From Lytechinus pictus (lineage: Eukaryota; Echinodermata; Echinoidea; Temnopleuroida; Toxopneustidae), in NCBI RefSeq assembly GCF_037042905.1, contig NC_087249.1:39639401-39703400 (forward strand): DNA of 64,000 nucleotides. Reading direction: 5' to 3'. A program made the translations under genes and the position numbers. Position 1 is the stretch's first letter. Every line of letters starts with the position of its first letter. The notes beneath the pieces are model-generated. The model had not been told where the DNA came from, searched no databases, and worked only from the letters and a program-made list of their open reading frames with translations. This document shows positions 59,239 to 64,000 of this stretch, piece by piece.

Positions 59239-59635
59239 AAATATACTTCCTGTGGTTTTTTGTTTCTCTCTTTTTTTTGTCACCATCTTGACTTTCACAT
59301 CATAAACAAAATATCTGACTTTACAGAGAAATACAATTAAATTATCAAGGCACACTGCCTTTATTTGGTAACTTTCAATCTTAAAACATATTTCATTAAA
59401 ATGATCTTTTAAATATTGATGAATATTTGAATTGAGCATCATGATTGTGACACAGGTCACTGCTAAGTTTAAATATCCTGTTGTCATGACGGCTGATTAC
59501 CGTGCTTTTGATTTGCAAAGATCACGTGACTAAATCACCAGATCTTATATAACTTTGAAGTTTGAATGCATCAGGCCAAGAACTTGGTAGAATCGATTCG
59601 AAGTTAACTTTTAATAATCAGACCAGAAATATCAA

Positions 59636-59717
59636 GTTGCCATGGCCGAGTGTTTAAGGCGTTTGACTAGAAATCAAATGGGATCTTCCCGCGTAGGTTC
59701 GAATCCTACTCGCAACG
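59636..59717 (+). tRNA. tRNA-Ser(AGA)-like, mildly damaged, unit 7
   Basis: C6 and T19 defects; TTTAATAATCAG flank. Confidence 0.75.
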
Positions 59718-59998
59718 ATAGGATTTGGTTTTCTTCCCTTTTTTGCAGATGAGCGGATTTGATTTGAGCGAATGATTATGAAGGTGCATATTATTTTTCC
59801 TTTTCCTTCCGTATCATCTTTTCCCCACCCCGCCTTTTTTTACATCAGTGTGAAAAAAAGCATTTTATCATTTAGTTTAAGTCTTTACCTATTTCCATGT
59901 AATCGATCTTAAATAACTTTGAATGCATCAAGAACAGGCCAAGAACTTGGTAGAACTGATTCGAAGTTAACTTTTAATAATCGTACCAGAAATATCAA

Positions 59999-60080
59999 GT
60001 TGCGATGGCCGAGTGGATAAGGCGTTTGACTAGAACGCAAATGGGATCTGCCCGCGTTGGTTCAAATCCTACTCGCAACG
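59999..60080 (+). pseudogene. tRNA-Ser(AGA) pseudogene, unit 7
   Basis: Same damage as the unit 1 copy. Confidence 0.8.
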
Positions 60081-60493
60081 AAACATACTTCCTGTAAGCC
60101 CAATCACGTCTTTCGGATTCTGAATTAAAATCATTTATTTCAATGTTTAAGTTGTGACAATGGGCATCGCTGTCACATTACCGGTTGTAACAGGGCCGTT
60201 TGTAACATGGCGTTGTTAGCCTTTTACAAAATTTCTGTGTGGTCAGTACTGGAGCCCGTAACACAAAAATATGATGATCGTAGAGCATTTTTCTACGATT
60301 GATCGTAGAGCATTTTTCTACGATTGATCCCATTGACTAAAGTGTGCAATCAATCAAGCGTATCAGTACGATCAATCGCTAACCTTTGTGTTACAGGAGG
60401 CTGGTCTATTGGTTTTGAAGAGGTAAGATCACTGGTTGGTTGAATGACTCCGAATAGATGTACTTTATTTTCACTTTTAACAATTAGTAAGAG

Positions 60494-60575
60494 GTTGCGA
60501 TGGCCGAGAGGTTAAGGCGTTTGACTTGAAATCAAATGGGATCTTCCCGCGTAGGTTCGAATCCTACTCGCAACG
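60494..60575 (+). tRNA. tRNA-Ser(TGA), intact, unit 7
   Basis: Matches the unit 1 TGA gene; AATTAG flank form. Confidence 0.97.
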
Positions 60576-63085
60576 AAATATACTCTCTGTGGTTTTTTGT
60601 GTCTCTCTTTTTTTTGTCACCATCTTGACTTTCACATCATAAACAAAATATCTGACTTTACAGAGAAATACAATGAAAATTGTCAAGGCACACTGCCTTG
60701 TTGAGTAACTTTCAATCTTAACCCTAACTAGGCCGGGCTTTTTTGGCTGTTCTGTGACCGGGGGGTTGATTCAACCCCCCCCCCCCCCCCCCCTGAGATC
60801 TCGGCCGCCGATCGCGCGAGCGCCGCAAAAATTTGCACGCTGGTAGTGTGCGATGTAAAACAATGGAATTTTCAATTTTCAATAATTTTGCTAATTAAAC
60901 AGTCATTTACAAACACTGCCTGAAACCATTTATTGGCAAAGCACGAGATGATTGAAAATATTGCAGGTCAATGGAATAATGTATCATTGATGGTTCCAAA
61001 TAATATCTACAACATTTTCATGATCCATAATAGGGGCAGCCCTGATTTTTCCGAACCTATTTTTAGCAATGTCTCGTACGACACATGAAAATGCAAAAGT
61101 TTTTCCTACAATTTTATTTTTGATGATGCAATTTCACAATAGCAGTTTCTCTATTTTTGACCCATGGGTGATCGATTTATCCAATAAGGATCTAATTACA
61201 GCCCTTCATTTTTCAATAATTGTCCTATTAAAAGTTGTCCCGTACGACACACAATATATACTGCATTTAATTGCAGGATTTGGATTCAGAAACTATAAAT
61301 AGTAGGCCTATTTTAATTTAAGTAATTGATTTGACATAAAGTGAACTAATAAAGTACTCTTTCTATCTCCATAGAACATGAAATAGGTGATTCTAACCAT
61401 TTTAATTGACTTCATGTAGGCGTATTCTTTTGTGAATCCCTTCAGCTAAACTGGTGATTTTCACTGGTCAGAGCAGGTTAATTTCTTTGTCATTGAGCAT
61501 GAAAAGAAAACCTTTATAATTGATTCACCCTTGCCTGGAAGATGACTTCCTCTTGCATGCTAATGTGAAATTATTATAAGATGTAAAAAAAAAATATTTA
61601 CATATCAATCATCTATTTGGACTTCCCTTGATGATCACTAATTTTGTTATATGCAGTATTGAAACTCCTTACTTTTTTTCAATTTGTAAAAAAATCTGGA
61701 AAATAAGACAAACCATATGGTTTCATCAAATGCAGAAAGGTTCGAAAAAGTAGAATCACATTTCCTTAGAAAAAAAAATATTTAGTAGAATTACCAGTGA
61801 AAGTTGTCACATATATCATGTATAATACATTTTATATGAAAAAACATGACATTTTAGCCCCATAATTTTTGCAAACAGTTTCATTCATTCATTGTTTAAA
61901 TAGTGTATTGGAAATCATCAATTAATTCACTAAAATATAATTTCACAGAGAACCTCAAGTTTTTGAGCTCGTAAAAATGCTGTGAACCATTTTACATTTC
62001 CCATCATGAAAAAAATGATAATATATTGATCCCGATTGTATATATCGAGGTTACTTAATTATATTGTAATGAATGACTACTTATTAAAATGCTTTTCATT
62101 CAAAAGGAAGAATTAAGGGGCGATGCTCCCCTTCTGATTGATAAAGAGTTCATTGTTTTATTCAGGCTGTCCAGTACAACACGCAAGTGCCTGTTCAACA
62201 CACAAGTGTCCCGTACGACACATTATTTTGTTTATGATATATTGACAGAAATATTCAGCCAATAGCGGTTTCTAACATAATGAATGTCTTACGTTTGATA
62301 GGATTATCATTATCATCAGCCAAATAAAGTGATTAAAGAAGTTAAAGAGACATAAACTAAGAAAGTTTGGCTTCAATTTAGAGATGTCCCGTAAGACACA
62401 TTTTGAGTGTCCCGTACGCCACAATGTTCTTGAAAATTGTAATTTGCTTTATTTATTCATGAATGTTTATTTTGCTTTCTTTCATAGATGTGTTTGTTCT
62501 TGGGTAATTGAATATCAATTTGATTTCAGTTTCTATGAAAATTATCTGTCCAACTCACAGACTTTAGAGTACAAACTTGAGGTTTCTAAAAAAGCCACTT
62601 TTTCTGCGTCCGTACGACACATTACTATTTTAAATCTGTATAATACAGGATGTGAATTCAAGTCATGTTAAGTCTAGGCTTTCCTAATACTCTGGTAGTA
62701 CTTGATGATCACCTTTAGTTACTGGAATATTTTTTGTTTTTCTTATAAAAAAAACTGTCAAATGTTCTCTAAATGTCCCGTACGACACGTATGGAATCAC
62801 CCTAATACGGAAAGGGTCAATTAGGTATTCGTTTCACAAAATTGTATCTGTAATTCTACTTTTATCAACGTTAAAATAATGATCTTTGGAGAAAAATCAG
62901 AAACATAACACGCCATATATTGGATCAACGTTTGACGTCACTTAATACCGAGAGATGTGACTGGGCCTATTGTTATTGTTCTGTTAGCACTGTGGTATGG
63001 TCTATTGGTTTGAAGGAGTTGATATGGCTGAGTGGTTATCTAGTTTATTTTAAATTTTACTTCCAATATGTTAAGTAACAAGTAG

Positions 63086-63167
63086 GTTGCGATGGCCGAG
63101 TGGTTAAGGCGTTTGACTAGAAATCAAATGGGATCTTCCCGCGTAGGTTCGAATCCTACTCGCAACG
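63086..63167 (+). tRNA. tRNA-Ser(AGA), intact, unit 8
   Basis: Identical to the unit 1 gene. Confidence 0.97.
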
Positions 63168-63564
63168 AAATATACTTCCTGTGGTTTTTTGTTTCTCTCT
63201 TTTTTTTGTCACCATCTTGACTTTCACATCATAAACAAAATATCTGACTTTACAGAGAAATACAATTAAATTATCAAGGCACACTGCCTTTATTTGGTAA
63301 CTTTCAATCTTAAAACATATTTCATTAAAATGATCTTTTAAATATTGATGAATATTTGAATTGAGCATCATGATTGTGACACAGGTCACTGCTAAGTTTA
63401 AATATCCTGTTGTCATGACGGCTGATTACCGTGCTTTTGATTTGCAAAGATCACGTGACTAAATCACCAGATCTTATATAACTTTGAAGTTTGAATGCAT
63501 CAGGCCAAGAACTTGGTAGAATCGATTCGAAGTTAACTTTTAATAATCAGACCAGAAATATCAA

Positions 63565-63646
63565 GTTGCCATGGCCGAGTGTTTAAGGCGTTTGACTAGA
63601 AATCAAATGGGATCTTCCCGCGTAGGTTCGAATCCTACTCGCAACG
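63565..63646 (+). tRNA. tRNA-Ser(AGA)-like, mildly damaged, unit 8
   Basis: C6 and T19 defects; TTTAATAATCAG flank. Confidence 0.75.
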
Positions 63647-63927
63647 ATAGGATTTGGTTTTCTTCCCTTTTTTGCAGATGAGCGGATTTGATTTGAGCGA
63701 ATGATTATGAAGGTGCATATTATTTTTCCTTTTCCTTCCGTATCATCTTTTCCCCACCCCGCCTTTTTTTACATCAGTGTGAAAAAAAGCATTTTATCAT
63801 TTAGTTTAAGTCTTTACCTATTTCCATGTAATCGATCTTAAATAACTTTGAATGCATCAAGAACAGGCCAAGAACTTGGTAGAACTGATTCGAAGTTAAC
63901 TTTTAATAATCGTACCAGAAATATCAA

Positions 63928-64000
63928 GTTGCGATGGCCGAGTGGATAAGGCGTTTGACTAGAACGCAAATGGGATCTGCCCGCGTTGGTTCAAATCCTA
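63928..64000 (+). pseudogene. tRNA-Ser(AGA) pseudogene, unit 8 (partial)
   Basis: The first 73 nt show the same D-loop, anticodon-loop and T-stem defects as the other units. The last nine bases are outside the window. Confidence 0.8.

Larger units (their letters stand above)
56928..60856 (+). repeat. serine-tRNA tandem unit 7 (3,929 bp)
   Basis: The longest C tract (19) accounts for most of its extra length. Relic form GGCTGAG, as in units 3 and 8. Confidence 0.97.
60857..64000 (+). repeat. serine-tRNA tandem unit 8, cut by the window end
   Basis: 3,144 bp are visible. The array evidently continues to the right, because the sequence is still in register at the last base. Relic form GGCTGAG. 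Confidence 0.97.

Noticed and set aside
34894-63416. Three short frames repeated in the tandem units (95, 77 and 79-97 codons)
   Set aside because: They recur only because the units are nearly identical. Two begin inside copies of the 16-bp motif (ATGTCCCGTAAGACAC and ATGTCTCGTACGACAC). The minus-strand one overlaps the 3' end of the tRNA-Ser(AGA) gene, and its end changes with the length of a T-run (8 or 9). No domain or codon constraint is seen.
29136-64000. CRISPR-like or LTR-like direct repeats
   Set aside because: The repeats are 3.9 kb units abutting each other with tRNA genes. There is no short repeat-spacer pattern, no LTR termini and no cas or gag-pol genes; the DNA is eukaryotic.

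Overview
This is nuclear DNA from a metazoan. It has a spliced gene fragment, several non-LTR retrotransposons, a tRNA-derived SINE, many short inverted-repeat transposon relics and long G/C homopolymer tracts. The repeat style (poly-C MITEs, arrays built on GCGCTTCGCGC, L2/CR1-like LINEs) suggests a marine invertebrate, perhaps an echinoderm or other invertebrate deuterostome. That is inference; no diagnostic species marker was seen.

Left part (1-28,850): the only recognisable protein-coding host gene is the first coding exon of a trans-L-3-hydroxyproline dehydratase (L3HYPDH) on the minus strand (339-843); its other exons lie beyond the left edge. The rest is repeat-dominated. It holds a 2.77 kb inverted repeat (4,411-7,184), trinucleotide microsatellites with an hAT-like MITE inside them (8,370-9,235), and a 5'-truncated, decayed L1/Tx1-like LINE with a 15-bp target-site duplication (11,096-14,506). 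These are followed by foldback hairpins, two 15-bp minisatellite arrays in opposite orientation that keep the same order of variants (17,122-17,419 and 20,884-21,310), and a run of about 12 GCGCTTCGCGC-type repeats between probable transposon ends. Further right are an L2-like LINE tail, a SINE, a three-level nest of MITEs (22,905-23,672) and a 2.79 kb palindrome of about 190-bp modules (25,887-28,671).

Right part (28,855-64,000): a tandem array of serine tRNA genes. The unit is about 3.92 kb. Eight units are visible and the last is cut by the window end. Each unit carries, in order, a 5' half-tRNA relic, an intact tRNA-Ser(AGA), a slightly damaged tRNA-Ser(AGA), a badly damaged tRNA-Ser(AGA) without a nearby T-run terminator, and an intact tRNA-Ser(TGA). 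Each unit also has nine copies of a 16-bp near-palindromic motif (consensus TGTCCCGTACGACACA), a 143-bp foldback element and a variable C tract. A solitary tRNA-Ser(TGA) stands just outside the left end. Unit 1 is split by a nearly full-length 4.2 kb CR1/L2-like LINE on the minus strand; the other units supply its empty site. Unit variants are shuffled in a mosaic way, as expected from unequal crossing-over or gene conversion.

The intact AGA and TGA genes would supply the isoacceptors that read UCU/UCC and UCA/UCG serine codons. The tandem layout resembles the known Xenopus tandem tRNA-gene repeat in principle. The unrelated 16-bp dyad motif and the unit composition are, as far as can be judged from sequence alone, the least explained part of the window.
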